From assembly GCA_950295325.1 (NCBI GenBank), contig OX485805.1, positions 30,923,501 to 30,987,500 on the forward strand: a stretch of 64,000 nucleotides of DNA, given 5' to 3'. Position numbers and translations under genes: made by a program. The first letter of the stretch is position 1, and each line of letters opens with the position of its first letter. The notes beneath the pieces are model-generated. The model did not search any database and was not told the origin of the DNA. It saw only the letters and a program-made list of their open reading frames with translations. This document shows positions 23,800 to 36,900 of this stretch, piece after piece. Origin of the DNA: Polytrichum commune. Lineage: Eukaryota > Streptophyta > Polytrichopsida > Polytrichales > Polytrichaceae.

Positions 23800-24006
23800 C
23801 AATGAACGGGGAGAACCGACCACTAGTTACTGTTGAACCCGAGAATAAGCGGTTCAAATTCAAGACTTCAGGAAAGTTACCGATCCTTTAGAAGAAAATT
23901 CCTTGGTTTGATGAAGAAAAAACGAGCGACATCAACTTATAACCGGTTGGTCTTGGAAAACATTAGGATCTCAACCGATTATGCCCAAAAATCTTCACGG
24001 ACACTG
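23800..24006 (+). mobile_element. hAT-type MITE, family C, copy 3
   Basis: A 207-bp copy starting CAATGAACGGGGAGAACCG and ending on the minus strand with CAGTGTCCGTGAAGA. Flanks TTCCAAAC (23,792-23,799) and TTCCAAGT (24,007-24,014) agree at six of eight bases. It lies about 360 bp upstream of the start codon of the beta-trefoil gene, within its likely promoter. Confidence 0.85.
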
Positions 24007-24368
24007 TTCCAAGTGGAGGGCTACCCCATCCAGAAAATCAGGTGCCACCCAAACGAGGCCGGGTGCGATCTAGCCCGGCTCGCCCATGCTCCCTAATTTG
24101 AGCAAGAAAGCGATACTGTTCAGAGTATTATTTCCGAATCTTCTGTGCACGTCGTGCACAGAGTGTTGCAAATCGCTTTCAGCACCGACGTCGCAGTCCT
24201 GTCCAAGGTGCTTACCGTAAACACAGTCAGCTTCGTCTACCTCTTTATTATCTGCCTCGCCTCGCCCTGTGAAGCAGTACTCATCCTGTTGCCCTACACT
24301 TGTACACTCACTGACTATCGTTGGTGCCGGAGTAGTTGGTGTGAGTTTTCGCTTATTTCACGCTTGCA

Positions 24369-25136
24369 ATGGATTACCTCGGAAAGATTGAGCAAGGTGT
24401 GACTGATCAGTTTGGCGACCAATATGGTCAGCAATTTGGACAGATTGCGCAGGGCTTTGGCAGTCAGTTCGGTGGTGGACAGCCGGCTGGGCTGACCCAG
24501 TGGGGGTCGTCCAGCGCATACTCCGTGAAGAACTTGAGCACGGGGATGTACCTGGCTGCACACCCGGATGGGCAGCTCGTCGCAGAAGATGATACCACTG
24601 GACACCATGACATACCTTGGAACATCTACAGCACCGGAGACGGTAAGTACTCGACTTGCCCTTCTTGTTCAAGTCAGATATAACTTATCGATCATGCGCT
24701 TGAGGGCCGTGTTTTGCACGGTAGTAGGGTTGGCTTCTGTACATGTTTGCAAGCACTTTTTGTTGTCTCCATTTGAATGTTACTTGAGAAAACTATGTTT
24801 CAGTTTTTGGCAACATGGCTGACGTGCACATGTTGCCTTGCAGGTCGTGTGGCACTGAAGTCCTGTCACGGCAAGTATCTGGACACTGGTGGCAATGGCT
24901 TGCCTACCAACAACGCCCAGGATCCCAACCAAGTTACATGGGAGTTGTCGGAGCAAGGACAGGGTGTATACAGTCTGCGCTCTCCGGATGGTCAGTATCT
25001 TCAGGCCGTTCCGCCCAACGGCGATGAGCAGCAAGTGCTTCTAACCAATGGGTGTGGCCAGTCTGAGACTTGGCAGGTAGAACCCTTGTCTGGTGCTACG
25101 GATGCCCTTGATAATGCTGAGGGCCGGTTCTTCTAG
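24369..25136 (+). CDS. Small beta-trefoil (fascin-like) protein, 2 exons
   Basis: The exons are 24,369-24,642 and 24,844-25,136. The intron has GTAAGT and TTGCAG ends and is phase 1, giving 188 residues. The N-terminal 40 residues are soluble and Q/G/F-rich with repeated QFG, QYG and GFG steps, and there is no signal peptide. Then come three repeats, each with a G-x-Y-L turn and a later tryptophan: STGMYLAAHPDG...PWNIYS, CHGKYLDTGG...VTWELSEQ, and PDGQYLQAVPP...ETWQVEP. Three such units build a beta-trefoil, as in fascin, hisactophilin and related lectin or actin-binding domains. The intron falls at the junction of repeats 1 and 2. The ligand cannot be told from sequence; actin or sugar binding would be inference. 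Base composition is clearly more GC-rich than the flanks. The start was chosen as the first ATG in frame; no upstream exon was seen. Confidence 0.85.
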
Positions 25137-25139
25137 ACC

Positions 25140-28100
25140 AGAGTTTCACCCTTGTAATATGGTCGCCAGGCCAGCGTGCTACGCAGAAGTTTGTGTGTAG
25201 AGGATGTGGTTCTATCACATGTCTACCATCGTGTATAATTTGTGAATTACAAAATTGTGGTGCTGAAGGACACAAAGTTAAATGTGATCGTCTTCTCGTT
25301 GAGTGCAACGTTTTAACCGTTGAACTGGAAGTGCGTTTCTGTATCTACTGTAGATGTCCTCCTTGGCAACGGCTTCGAAATGATTTAACAGATAACAAAT
25401 GTTGCTGCGTAGCAGTTGTTGGTGTTGGTTTGGTGTATGTGTGTGTGCTGACATTTATTCATGCTAACCCGAATTGCTGAATTATGCTCCCAGTAATTAG
25501 AGAATGTTAAATTCCCCCGCGTCATAATGCTGGATTCTTGAACTTGGATGTGCCTTCCCCTTAGACAGCCAGGTGGCAATTCCACACTAGGTAGTCAGTA
25601 GCACTGTCATCCCACTCCTTCAACAATCGCAGTAATTTATAGCTAGAAACATGAATGTAAAGTTTCTGTAAAAATCCTGCTCCAATTAAAACACAATTAT
25701 GGACCATGTTTCTGTATTGAATTCTGCAATTAGTTTGTGACCAATCGCTAACACTGAATGAACAGCTTGCAAACCAAGCCTGAAATGGTGACTTCATTGA
25801 AAGCGTCCTGAACAAAGCACATCCCCAATGCATGCATGCAAGATTTTTGAAGGAAGGATAGGTGGCACGATTTCCAACTAGTTATGAAAAGATTGGTTGA
25901 TCGTTGTCTTAGAAAGAAACCAAATCCTTGAATGCTGTGTATTGAGTGGCAGACCATACTGTATCACACTCTAATGGCACGACCTAATCTCTCTTACTCC
26001 ATTATTTTGCCAGCACAAATCCACGTACCCATACACCGACACTGAATCCACCTCTACCCAATCACATCAAATTGCATCACGGAAGCATTGCCTATCAATT
26101 GTTGAGTTGCTATTTCAATCCTCTGTTTTTGTTCAGTTTTTGCTCAGCAGTGAAATATAAGTCGAATAAATGTCTAAGTGAATCATTGTTTTGAATGTCC
26201 AAAAATCTAGGATAAGATATCAAACCCTATAAGATCTAACGACATTCACTTCACATTAAATGGAATTTCTCATGGCACCCAATTCCAGATGGCTGCACAC
26301 GACGAGCTACAAGTAAACCCTGCGAACTAGGTAATAGGTGATGGATGCGAGGTGCCCTACCACAGGCTGTAGTGGACGCCCAACCTACAAGTTATGGTAA
26401 CCACCAATGGCTAGGTGACACATATCCACTACTGAACCTAGTGGCCCGGTCATGACAGGTTCATCAATTATCGGTCGTAAATATCCAATCAAAATAAACA
26501 TGTCGACAAAATTGCTCAGGTACCCCACATTTCAAGTTCCTACACGGCAAGCTCAGACCGGGATTGATTGAAGGATGATACAAAAGCGATCTGGTTTAGA
26601 AATGCAGACCTGTCACTTTCTTCTAAAAGATTTTGCAGAGACAAGACCTCTCTCTCTCTTGCTTCGTGATCTGTCCTTCAATCTCCGTGATCTGTCACAC
26701 AGCAGACACAGATGATGTTCTCTCAGCATTTCAATATGTTGACCATATCTAGAAGCCAGATAGAGACTGTATCAGCAGTCTTGCAAAAAAAAGATTTACA
26801 TGCCGGTTGTAATCCTCTAGGATGAATTCCAGAGTGTAATCTTCCACCAACATGTTGCCGCTCGCCATTCGGGCCACATAAATTACAATGAAGTACCCAC
26901 CTCTCAATAACCATACCTACGAACACAGCCACATGAATGTGCAGTTTATTACCACGAAGATCTCATACATGTCTAGCCTACTCCAGCACCTTCGAAGTGA
27001 GACATCAGCATCCACCTATGCGTGGGGCAAATCGAAAAGTCTCTCGATACCCCCTTTCCATGTCCAGGTAATTAAATTTCACTGAGAACAAGGATGTGTG
27101 TATCCATATTCTACTCCAATTCACATTAAGAGTTCTTGTAAAATCCTCTACGTACTATTGATTGTCCTGATGAATGTTTTATGTTCAATATAAATGGTCA
27201 ATATAAGATATCAACATTTAACAGAATGTTCAATAAGAGTTCCACAAGAGTTCAACATTCAACATGAACCATGGCATAATTTAAAACCTAAGGTCTAATG
27301 CGTTGGTCACCAAAAAATACACCAGTATACAAACACAACATACCTTGTAATTAACGGTGTCAAGCCTGGATTGCATCACATATAATCCTCCTCCCCCGTG
27401 GCGCTCTCCCCAGCCATTTTTCACGATCTCAAAGTGCACTCGTTGAAGCTCGCAAGCACCCTATGGAATCGTAGAGAGCTCTGTTTTCGAATCTGAAAGA
27501 TTTTTTGTACGCCTGAACTTTAGGAATCCTCCGTATCTCTATGTGTGTCCATCCCTGCGAGCTTACTCTTAACTTACACTTTACTTCGGAGCGCCATAGC
27601 CGCGAGCCAGGAAACCTTCGGACTCATCACAGACGCCAGAGTCATAACTGGAGAAGGATGGATGACTTATATCAGAATATGGCTTCTTGAAATGTATGAT
27701 CGATCTCATCGACAGAAATCATCCAAGTCCAAGGTTATAAGAATATGGTATGATTACCACCCTTAATATATTATTTAGTGTCACTTACTATTTGTAGTTA
27801 TACAGTGCTATATATGAACACATGATTTGGCAACAACTCTGGGCAATCACACCCCCTTACGTTTTGTAACCACGTGCGATAATGGGGCATTTAATGGGGG
27901 GAATATTTATGCACCTCTCAATATATTTTCCCTCCTTATTTGTAGATAAAAAGCTACTTTGACGTATTTTTTAGCACCATATAGTTATTTGTAATTGTTT
28001 AGAGAGGCTAGTTTTTGGCACAACATTTTTTAATAAATTGTACAAGTACTAAATTGTGGACGGAATACTATCGCATTGCGAAACCAACTCTGTGAGCAAC

Positions 28101-29150
28101 AAACACTCCGTATTATTCAAAATTTCATTCATTTGGTTTGAATGACTAATACCAATCCTAAACCATTCAAAGTACCATTCAAAACACAACCAATAGCACT
28201 TGGATACCAGTTAAAGGAACATGAAGATAACAAAATATACAAGCTGAAATAGACAAGTTGTAAACACAGATAGAACAAAATAAGAAATACAATCAGTTAT
28301 GACAAAACAATAAATTTTGCACAACTACCTCCTCCAAAAAAGAAGGTTGCATTCAAATACAAGAAAGCTAAATACAACAAATTAAAATCATTTACTTTAA
28401 TTATGTACATAAACACATTCAATTATAGTCTCATTTACACCTTGTAACAAACGTTTATAATGTGAAGGGTTAGGATATCACTATGGACCCTCCAATATTA
28501 TCAAGATACATGTTCAACATACTCTACAATGTCATGATAAGACTAATAAATTGTGAGAGTTTTAGCACCAATGACATCAAACCCATAATTATTCTAATGA
28601 TCTTACTACACATTTTTAGGGGGATCCTATGTTTATAACTCGATTTTTCCTCATTCTATTGATTACTGAAATGAAGGAATTATCCACCACCTTATTTTAC
28701 ATATAATCATGTAGGGGACATGTTTCCAATGCCATTGTAGATCTAACGAAATTATAAAATGTACCCTAAACGAATTAAATTAACCTTTTTCTTTATCTCA
28801 TGTGGTTTCTTAAAACTCCGATAGTCACCTCCCCAAGGGCAACAATGCTTGTTTGGTGACAAAGCTTTGTCAAACTTTTAAGTTTTTAGAAATCTTTGCA
28901 TATTTGGGAGATATTCTAGCATGAGTGATTTGGACGAATACGAACAATTGCATCTTTGACAATGATTTTTTGACGTTTGACCGGATGGTAGGCAATGAAT
29001 GTGGGTGTTCATGGAGTATGCACAATTTGTTTTTGGCACCACACTAGTTGACTCTCGTGAAACCTCCAATAGCTACAAAGCCTTGCCTCGAAATAAATCA
29101 TGCATTGTAGAGTGTGCATGAATTTATGTATAAAAGGAAGGAAAGGCTAT
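25140..29150. other. Unassigned intergenic DNA
   Basis: No gene recognised. At 27,767-27,815 there is a fragment of the TA-flanked MITE found complete at 40,736-40,919 (TATTTAGTGTCACTTACTAT). The stretch 27,380-27,760 is more GC-rich and could be a decayed exon, but no protein motif is visible. Confidence 0.5.
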
Positions 29151-29152
29151 TC

Positions 29153-29640
29153 CAGTCCACCCTCGATAAATGTTACACTTATAAACGTTAACTCATTATA
29201 TTTGTTAACAAAATCGTACTCCCCTCATATTGCTAACTAGAATGTTAACTATGTTAAATGTTAACAATAATTTACTCCCCTCTTTGTTAATTTGCCACTT
29301 ATAAATGTTAACCTACAAAATACATCCAATACTGTGTGATGACATCCATTATATTGACTCACAACCTTTCAAAGTGGCAAAAGCCACCAAATTTGACTTT
29401 TGTGATCAAATTATTCATCTAGACTATATTGATTCTTATTTTGTTTCATAAAAATAAAATATTGATTTGATACACATATTTTATATATGATAATTTTGCA
29501 AAACTCTCCCTCCATAATTGTAATGAATTTATATTTGTTAAGCATTCAAAAAACTCCCTTTATAATTGTTACAATGTTAACTCACTATAAATGTTAGGAA
29601 AATTTTACTCCAAAGCCTAACATTTATAGAGGGTGGACTG
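29153..29640. mobile_element. pogo/Emigrant-like MITE with 23-bp inverted ends
   Basis: The left end is CAGTCCACCCTCGATAAATG TTA. The right end on the minus strand is CAGTCCACCCTCTATAAATG TTA, a single mismatch in 23 bases. The right end is followed by TA (29,641-29,642); the left flank has TC where TA is expected. Ends of the form CAGT..ACCTCTATAAAT are typical of plant pogo-like MITEs (Emigrant/Lemi) of the Tc1/mariner group. The interior is AT-rich, has repeated GTTAAC-type subterminal motifs, and codes for nothing. Length 488 bp. Confidence 0.85.
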
Positions 29641-29644
29641 TACA

Positions 29645-32600
29645 TGGCCTCCATTTAAAGGTGCTCATAATGATGGGACAAAAAAAGTTATTTGCATGTT
29701 ATATCTCGATATTGTACAATTTAATTATGGTTGTAGGTTCTCGGGGTCTTTGTCTTATGTCTCTTGCAACCCATTCTCTATCACAACCTTTGTGTTTGTA
29801 AGGTATCATGATTATTTGTTGTTTCTTTTAGAAATGAGTTTTCATTTACATAAAACATGAAGCAAACTACGCACATATAAAACGAGCATATGTCAAATTG
29901 ATTCTAAGTGACCACATACGTCTTATGGTTTGTCAACATCAAGAGGCATGGTTAGGGGGGTTATATTTATTATATTAGATTGTGTAGTAACCACAAAGGG
30001 ATAAGGATGAAGTAAGTGAAAACCTATTTATCTTAAACCATGCTTTTGGAAGCTAGTCCCGGTGCTTATGGTCATGTAGAATGGACTATACAACTTATGA
30101 TTGCGAGTGCATATACACACCAATGTACATTCCACAACACAACATCAAAATAACTTTGATCAATAAAGAAATGTGATGAAGGGAATGAATTATCGAGAAG
30201 AAGTCTATGGGCAATGAAAGCAACTTCTGGCTTCTGGTGAGGCCACGTTGCCTGTGCTTTCTCGACCGTCGGATTTGACCGATGTAACCCTCCTCCCCTG
30301 ATCTCCTCCGTTCTTGCCACCACTCATCCACTACCATCCATAGTATGTTGTATGATTAATAAATTGGGCTTCACCTTGATGTTCATATTCATATGAATGC
30401 CTTAGACTACATGAAAAAGAGAGTTAAACACCTCCATGATTGACCTATGTTTGTTACAAAATCAACTTTCATTTAGTATGGACACGACCAATAGTATGAT
30501 AGGAACCTTGTGGAGGAAAGGCATATCTAACAAGTTAGAACAAACACAATCACACGAGGAGATTAGTGTTATAAATAGAAGTATAATGGAGTTGAATGAG
30601 ACATATAATCAAACTTCTTCATTAAACATCAAGTTTTTAGTATGTGGTCATATCCTTGTTTGGAATATAGATTTGCTAGGGCTTGTCGAAAGAGGGAGAT
30701 GACGCCAACCTCTGTGGCTAGCATGAATGAGGGACGCTTCATCTTGATCAAAGATGGGAGCTTATATGTGAACCTAAAGCGCGTTGACTGAGCAAGGCTA
30801 TGGGACAATTGCTAGTGCCTCCTATTGGAGGTGGTCCCTATGAGTATGTTCGTAAACTCCAGTAAAATAGTCAATAGCCTCCACTCAACATATTATGATC
30901 CAAAAGGGTTGATATAATCAACCATGGACTTGTGACTTTATTGATGGTTGATTTAATATTGAAATCGATTTCGTAATTACAACATTTCGATTATGATCCA
31001 AACATTTTTAGATTATCTCGACAAAATACTAGCAATGACAATCCATCAACAAGATGTTTCATTTATGGAACATATATTCAAATCAATGAATATCCATATT
31101 TTATCTCCTCATAAGTTAGTAACAACACAGTTCTCCAACACTTACATGAAATCAAATGATTAGTGAGAAGGTGAAAAATCAAGAGGACTTTTACTTTCAC
31201 TTCTACCTCTATACTATCTCATCAAGTGGATAATGGTAAGCATTTGAGCAAATACATTTTAGTTCATAAACTAAGTTCAAGTGGATACTTTTATTTGCCA
31301 ATTTCGAATTCAATTACAACCTTGAAACTCGTTGATGATTGCCTCTTTGTTATTACTCAAAGTTATTACATTTTTATCAATTTGACTTGGTAAGACCCAA
31401 AACACTCTAGAGATCACACCCTCATGTTACTCGCATGGATTATTGACCATGTAAATGATGTAACAAATAAACTATGGCACTTCTCAATATAATAAAAAAA
31501 ATTCCTTCTTGGACTTTGACCCTTTATTGTCTTGGTGTACATTCCAACAAAATTGGACATCCCATGTCACTCTTGATGTCAAGGGCATTTAAGCCAACTA
31601 CTGTCAACATTTGTGTTGATTGGGGACTTGCATGTAGAAGCAAACTTCACAATGAAGATGTAGGATCATGATTCCAACAATCTTTTAGAAGATCAACAAT
31701 TGCAAATTTGAATTTATTGAGTTATGGAAGCTAGTGAAAATTTTATGTGTTCTAAATTTGGATGACCAAATGGATGTAGCCTTTATATTAGAACATTTAC
31801 AGATATACAAAATTGGAGAAAACATGCATGTAGGAATTTGAATTTTCCAATTCGGAATTCATATACCTCTTCTAGAGGTGGTCGAGTTCATTGACTGGAT
31901 CATGAAAGTAGATCATGTCTATTTATAGATTACATGAAGAAACATTAGTAAGTTTCAATATATAATCAATGATCCCAAATCAAACCATCTAAAATTGAGT
32001 AGTTTTTTGAGGCGTACATAACGATGATTGGTTTCTACGTGTCACGTTTCGATCAGTTACATTTATTTGATGTACATTTATTATGAATAGTAAATATCCA
32101 AAAGTACTGAAATCAATTATGGTCATCATGAGGATCCAAGTATGTAGAACTTGCGTTAGTGTCCTCGATAAATGTTTACTTACAGAAACTAAAAAAACAA
32201 CAACATTTGTGAAGAGAAATTTGAAGACGGAAACCTTTTTATGTCAAAGTTATGTTTTCGACTCCGTCGCATTCAACCAGTAGAAAACATACACCGGTGC
32301 CACACTGATTGTCAAATCATTTACAATAAGAAAGATAACACTCTAAAAAAAAACAAGAACTAAGATATTTCCAGTGCAGTTGTCTAGAGCAAAATAGCGG
32401 TATGAAGTCTTCGCCACCTGAAAAATAAAATTTTCTACACAATGGTTTGAGCCAGGCCATTGTCCTAATTAATTTCATAAAGAATTTCATGGAATTCTCG
32501 AGAGTTGGGTGAAGTGCTTCCTCAGGTTAAATCATACGCCTGCTAGTGAAACAAATTATTGGAAGTGAAATTCTAAAATTCCAGTCTTAGTAAGTTTGGT

Positions 32601-33955
32601 AAGGGGGAGAAATCATAAGTTAGAGCCGGCCATATTCAGACAGAGTTGTTAGCCAAACACTATCAACTGGTCATGGTCTTTTGAAGATGAATGGCAATTC
32701 ACAAGAGGATGGAGTCTCGCAAAGTGGGTTTGTCCCATACGGGTTGTGGAATATCACAACAACATCATATGTCAAAGAATACTATGGTTGTTATTAAAAT
32801 GTTTATATTATAACGTTTATATTATAACATTCAACTATATTCTTCTTTGAATACATAAGCACTTACATGCAATGTTTATGCCCTACACCAACCTGCTACC
32901 ACGAATTATTTGCCAATTAACTTGTAGTATTGATAGGTAAATGGTATATGTCCAAAAAACATAAAGCTTCCTTTTGTGGTGGTCCTTGATTGGTGTGGAT
33001 GTTTCCTTTCTCAATGAAGCACATAAATTCACTTGAACCAATTGGTACACCTGTAATATGTCATTATCCTTTTTAATCCTTCATAGTCATTATTTCTCAC
33101 CATGTGGTTTTCAAAGCTTCAACTAAATTATCTTTGAACTTGGCACAATAGTCACCTTGTCATATGAGTTTATACCAATTTTCATGATGAAACATGCAAT
33201 TCATACATAGTGAGACTTTTTCTCATACAAACATTATGCCCTCTAACTCTATAGAAAGTCCTAATTACATTAAACCCCATATCTTTTGCCTTTGCCATGA
33301 GATTTTGACAAAATAATGATAAGGTAGATAAAGAATAGAAATAAAACTTCAATCAAAGTTTCGTTACCAAAGACACAAATGTTGCCAAAAACCAAGCCAT
33401 CAAAGTTGAGACATTTAGCTACTATAGTTTATGGACCCCACCACTTCAACACTCAACATATCCTTCTTCACAAAAAAACAAGCTCTGTGAAGGGGCTCTG
33501 ATAATACCTCTGAAGGCAAAGATTTCATACAACCTCTGCCAATATCATCTATGATGTCAGAGATGAAACACTGACGATATTATGAAAATTGAAACGTTTC
33601 TTTGAAATAGCAAAAGTTTCTTTTTCTACAGAGTGTCAAGAAAAGAAACAACCAGCACTAGTACATCAGCAGAAGCGATATGGGGTTCATTCCAAATCAT
33701 TAGTCAAAACACAACTTCAGAAAGCTTCCAAAAGGGTAGACAACATATATATTTGACTCATTGGTGAATGGAATGTACCCTCGCAACAAAAGAAACGATT
33801 ATGTACACTTTCTGAAAGCCTATTGCTACTCTGTTTCAGTCATTCCACCATGTATAACTTAACCAGGATTCGAGTACAATGACTTCAAATGACAAAGCAC
33901 TTAAGAGGGCTTTACTTTGGACTTTACAAAACCCGCTGAAAACTGCCCCTCCTGC
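29645..33955. other. Unassigned intergenic DNA
   Basis: AT-rich with no gene, RNA or bounded element recognised. There is a short direct duplication of GTTTATATTATAAC near 32,800-32,830. Small frames (for example 30,436-30,702 and 31,474-31,671) carry no motif. Confidence 0.5.
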
Positions 33956-33959
33956 CCTT

Positions 33960-36900
33960 TTAAGACAGTTGTGTTCCTTTGTATATTTCTGTTGGCAACC
34001 TAGGTTTGGCAAGGACATGCAAGGGCACTGCCCGTGGACACGTAAACCCAACCCCCTCTGACATATCCAAGTCGTGGGGCTCCATATCAGAAGGAAGAGA
34101 CCAGTCAAAGGCGTGTAAAAGGTTTGCAATGCTTGATTGCACCATCAAAGAACCCATGGCCATACCTGGACACGCTCTTCGACCAGCTCCAAAAGGCAGA
34201 AATTGAAAGTGTTGGCCTAGCATGCCAACATCTGCACTCATGCCCCCTTCGATGAATCTATTCGGGTTGAACCTCAAAGGCTCCTCCCAAAACGTAGCAT
34301 CCCGGCCAATGGCCCACACATTGACAAAGAGCATTGTTCCGGTAGGTATGTCGTACCCGGAGACCTCACATGTGTCGATGGATTGGTGGGGTACAAGTAG
34401 AGGTGCAGGCGGGTGGAGCCGTAGCGTCTCTTTGACAATTGCTTGAATGTATTTGAGCTTGGGAATGTCTGATTCTTGCACCAAACGGTTCCTCCCAATC
34501 ACCTCATCAAGTTCGGCTTGCGCGGCCTTCATTATATTTGGATTCGCCAGTATCTCCGCCATTGCCCACTCAGTTGTCAACACACTTGTGTCCGTCCCTG
34601 CCCCGAAAGCATCCTGGGATGCAAATGCATGAAAACAGAGTTAGACTAAGTACATATCCTTGTAAGCGTCCATGTAGAAATAAGACTTACAAATTATGGT
34701 AAACAGTATATCATCGAACAAAAAGTAAGAGAAATAGATAATCCAAAGCTTTTCGAAGTACATCCTCAATATTAAACAATCAAAAGGAAGCACACATAAA
34801 CTACAATGAAATAGATGTGAATTACACATGTGGCAATAGCCAATTGGTGGAAAGTCATTTGACCATTCACCATCCACAACAGTCTATCTGCATGGAAGAA
34901 GCCACGTCCGATATCCCCACTGACTTCATCAGTCCCCCCTCAGTTACATCTCTAGAGAAAACTGGAAGACTCGAGCAAATTGTTGTATAGCATTTGAACT
35001 AAGACCTCACTTTTGACACAAGTAAATCACGAGAGAGAAGAACAAAACCCTAAAGTATGGAAACGAAATCCAAAAGTTTAGCTTATTTGGGAGAACACCC
35101 TATTTACAGAATCAGAACAGAGTTAGACAATATACATTTCTTGCAATAATATTACAGAAATCTAACATAACATCCTTGAGTAGCCTGTGTAGTCTCCTGA
35201 AGCAAATGGAGTAATTCTTAGGTTGTCCAGATAGGCATCTAAGAATGATTCGATTTGGGGCACATCCCTTCAATTGAATCTTGGTAGATAGGAGAAGGCT
35301 TCATGTTAAAGATATGGTAGGCAACAATGGAGGGTCGAAAGTTGAATCTAGAACAGGAAGGGGGCGTCCTTACAAGGCTCAAGAATATTACGAAATGCTC
35401 ATGTCAATGATCATCACAAATGAAATTGGCACTATTTTACCCATATAACGCCCTTGATGTGTTCTTCATTAATTTGGAACTCGTGTTTGTTTTCCATTTC
35501 AGCGTACAACACATCCACCATATCCATGTCTTGCTCATGCAAACACCCGTCCTTGCGTTGTTGTGAGTGCTCGTATATAACATTCGAAAAACACAACTCC
35601 ATGCGGTTATGGAGTTTCTTAAAGCGCCCCTCTAATCCTTGAATGTCCAACCACTTCAAGGCTGGAAAATAGTCTCCAGGATTGAAGGCACCCAAACACT
35701 GATTTTGCTCGTCCAAGATGTCCTTAAATTCTTTGATGGCTTGTTTATCCAGAGTATCTAATTTCCCACCCCCGAGTTCTGCAAACCGTTTCTTAAAAAC
35801 CATGAGTGATATGACATTGGTGACCATGGTGCTGATGTGGGTCGCCACTTCCACCACCCCATCTTGAGGTACCATGCGCAACATTCGAGCCATCTCATCC
35901 TCTCGCATACGGCGAGATGCTTCGAGTTTCTTGGCGCTCGTCAGCTCCACCTGGAAAATTTTCCGCAAGTATCGCCAGACGGGAGTGTTGTTAAGAAAAG
36001 CAATACCTGAGGTACAAGGGCCCAATTCCGTCAGTGACCCAATTCCAACAACTATTTTATGTCTTAAAGTGGGCAGCTACATACTCAACATGAATACTAA
36101 ATTAAGAGGACCAATTTCGCTTTGGAAGGGGGGGACAACTATGTAACCACTTTAAATTGCAAAGAGACCTTGACTTTCATTAATTGTATCTAAATCACAC
36201 ATTGTCAAAATTTCATAAACACAAGTGCATCGGCCTCCTCGTGGATTCACTAATTTTTTTGAAGATTTATGTGAAAGGCTTTGAACACCTTAAGAATCTC
36301 AAGTGCTTGAAGCGTCTGTTATAGGCAGTTCTACCTGAAACTGAGGTACACTTTTGCTATCAATACACAACCTATTTATTTTGAAATATGTATTGCATGG
36401 ATCATTGAAAAGTCAAAACTCAGAGCAACAGAGTTTGCAAAGAAAATCATGAAGGAGACCAAACCCCACCTTGATATGACAGAACTTCCGAGGACCTGGA
36501 GTAAGGACGAGAGGAGAAATTGGCATCCTGGTTCTTGAGAAACTCCATAGCCATTGTCGGAGACGATGCAACAATGCCCAATTTTTGTCCAAGACGTAAG
36601 GAGATTAAAGGACCATATTCTGTAGCCATTTTGGCTAGGTTCTGGTGTGCAAGCTCACCAAAAAGGTGCAGGGAACCAATGACAGGCAATCCCGATGGCC
36701 CAGGAGGCAGATTTGAGTATCTTGTAAACAGCCACCTCTTAAACAAGTATATGACCAGTAGTGCAATTGCAATAACCTGCATAAACTTGCAAGAATCGGT
36801 TCAACTTATCATATACTTGCATAACCTGCATAACCTATTTATTATCTAAAGCTTAAGACGTAACCTATTTACTATCATCATCTATCATATACTTGCATAA

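Noticed and set aside
24315-24672. Two minus-strand frames of about 100 codons over trefoil exon 1
   Set aside because: Antisense to a frame with clear domain repeats and correct splice sites. GC-rich coding sequence often leaves such shadows.
33979-34632. Plus-strand open frames across the P450 last exon
   Set aside because: They are antisense shadows; the minus-strand frame carries the ExxR and heme motifs.
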